Below are positions 5,602-6,038 of a DNA stretch of 6,038 nt, one piece after another. Below the pieces are notes generated by a model, which was given only the letters and a program-made list of their open reading frames with translations, was not told the origin of the DNA and made no database searches. Within the stretch, counting starts at the first letter, position 1, and the number at the start of each line of letters is the position of its first letter. Position numbers and translations under genes: made by a program. Source of the stretch: an uncultured Anaerolineaceae bacterium (GTDB taxonomy: Bacteria; Chloroflexota; Anaerolineae; Anaerolineales; Anaerolineaceae); NCBI GenBank assembly GCA_937894825.1, contig CALCQT010000045.1, forward strand, positions 1 to 6,038, written 5' to 3'.

Positions 5602-6038
5602 TCAAAATTCCGGCGCCTGATTATCCTCCGGATGCGCCTGAAGAAAATCCAGCAATATGCGGATAAACTCCTGCGGTTTTTCATAATGGAAATCATGACC
5701 GGACTTGACCGAAATCAGCTCGTTTCCGGCAATCAGCGCGTGCGCCCGCTGTGCGTCTTCCCCGCTCATAGCCGCCAGCAATATTCCATCGGCGGAATAG
5801 CTCCAACTGGTATGGATCAGGACGGAGGGAACGCTGATGCGGGCCAGCGTCTCAGCCTGATCAAAATTCTCAAACCAGCGCCCGTCATAGAATGTATCGC
5901 CAAAACGCAAATCATATGGACCGGAAAGCAAATCAAAATTCCGATTCACAGAAGCCGGCAAAAAGAAGACCCGCAGCGGTTTACCCGGGGCGATACCCTC
6001 GGCCGCAAGTCTCTCCATCGCACCGTTGATGACGGTGG
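5602..6038 (-). CDS. Alpha/beta hydrolase, C-terminal part (5' end beyond window)
   Basis: The frame is open on the minus strand from the right edge to TGA at 5602-5604, giving about 145 residues without a start in view; the ATG at 6016-6018 is internal or at best an alternative, since the frame continues upstream as TVINGA. The end of the fold is recognisable. ISVPSVLIHTSWSYSADG is the strand and loop that usually present the catalytic acid. SGHDFHYEKPQEFIRILLDFL is the final segment, with the putative catalytic histidine (codon 5695-5697) followed by the family's H...P..F......FL pattern. The nucleophile elbow (GxSxG) would lie upstream and is not visible. The substrate cannot be inferred. 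The gene converges on the mgtA operon; the REP-like hairpin lies about 56 bases past its stop. Confidence 0.8.
   Translation of the reverse strand, partial: TVINGAMERLAAEGIAPGKPLRVFFLPASVNRNFDLLSGPYDLRFGDTFYDGRWFENFDQAETLARISVPSVLIHTSWSYSADGILLAAMSGEDAQRAHALIAGNELISVKSGHDFHYEKPQEFIRILLDFLQAHPEDNQAPEF

Noticed and set aside
5572..5609. AATTTTG / CAAAATT inverted repeat overlapping the hydrolase stop, as a terminator
   Set aside because: Only 7 AT-rich pairs with a 24-base loop and no U-tract on the minus strand.
5184..5696. Long minus-strand ORF (170 codons) across the spacer, antisense to the DUF998-like gene
   Set aside because: It overlaps two better-supported genes, is Arg-rich like a shadow frame, and shows no recognisable domain. 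Its central part simply translates the palindrome.
1..6038. CRISPR arrays, tRNA or rRNA genes, insertion sequences
   Set aside because: No regularly spaced repeats, no cloverleaf or rRNA-like sequence, and no transposase were seen.

Overview
The window is a stretch of bacterial chromosome of roughly 50% GC with short intergenic gaps and AGGAG-type ribosome binding sites. Gene content (CHAD protein, flavodoxin-fold NAD(P)H oxidoreductase, DUF4386-like and DUF998-like membrane proteins, an MgtA-type P-ATPase, an alpha/beta hydrolase) would suit an anaerobic member of the Bacillota or Chloroflexota. No marker gene fixes the lineage, so this assignment is weak.

Layout. The 3' end of a CHAD-domain gene (1-288, +) meets a minus-strand oxidoreductase gene (387-974) at a shared bidirectional terminator (319-354). 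Next on the minus strand is a six-helix DUF4386-like membrane protein (1080-1808). A 393-bp divergent intergenic region follows (1809-2201). It holds a good sigma-70-type promoter on the plus strand (1902-1930), an inverted repeat at the predicted transcript start, a 36-codon candidate leader ORF with a strong ribosome binding site (1990-2100), nested complementary segments, and a terminator-like hairpin about 50 bases before the next gene. The P-type ATPase mgtA (2202-4847) comes next, with a DUF998-family membrane protein (4857-5435) 9 bases behind it, almost certainly in the same operon. The DUF998 protein seems to lack the family's last helix. It is followed by a 166-bp spacer containing a very strong 10-bp palindromic hairpin, and then by the 3' part of a minus-strand alpha/beta hydrolase gene that runs off the window.

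How it works together. The central unit is the mgtA-DUF998 operon, inferred to import Mg2+ using ATP. Its roughly 265-nt leader does not look like the M-box riboswitch that often precedes such genes in Gram-positive bacteria. Instead it combines a translated-looking short ORF with mutually exclusive RNA pairings: two copies of CGGTTTTTGCC compete for one complementary segment, all inside a 13-bp long-range helix. This looks like a transcription attenuator or structured-RNA switch and is the best candidate in the window for something undescribed. The remaining genes are ordinary and have no clear functional link to the ATPase.
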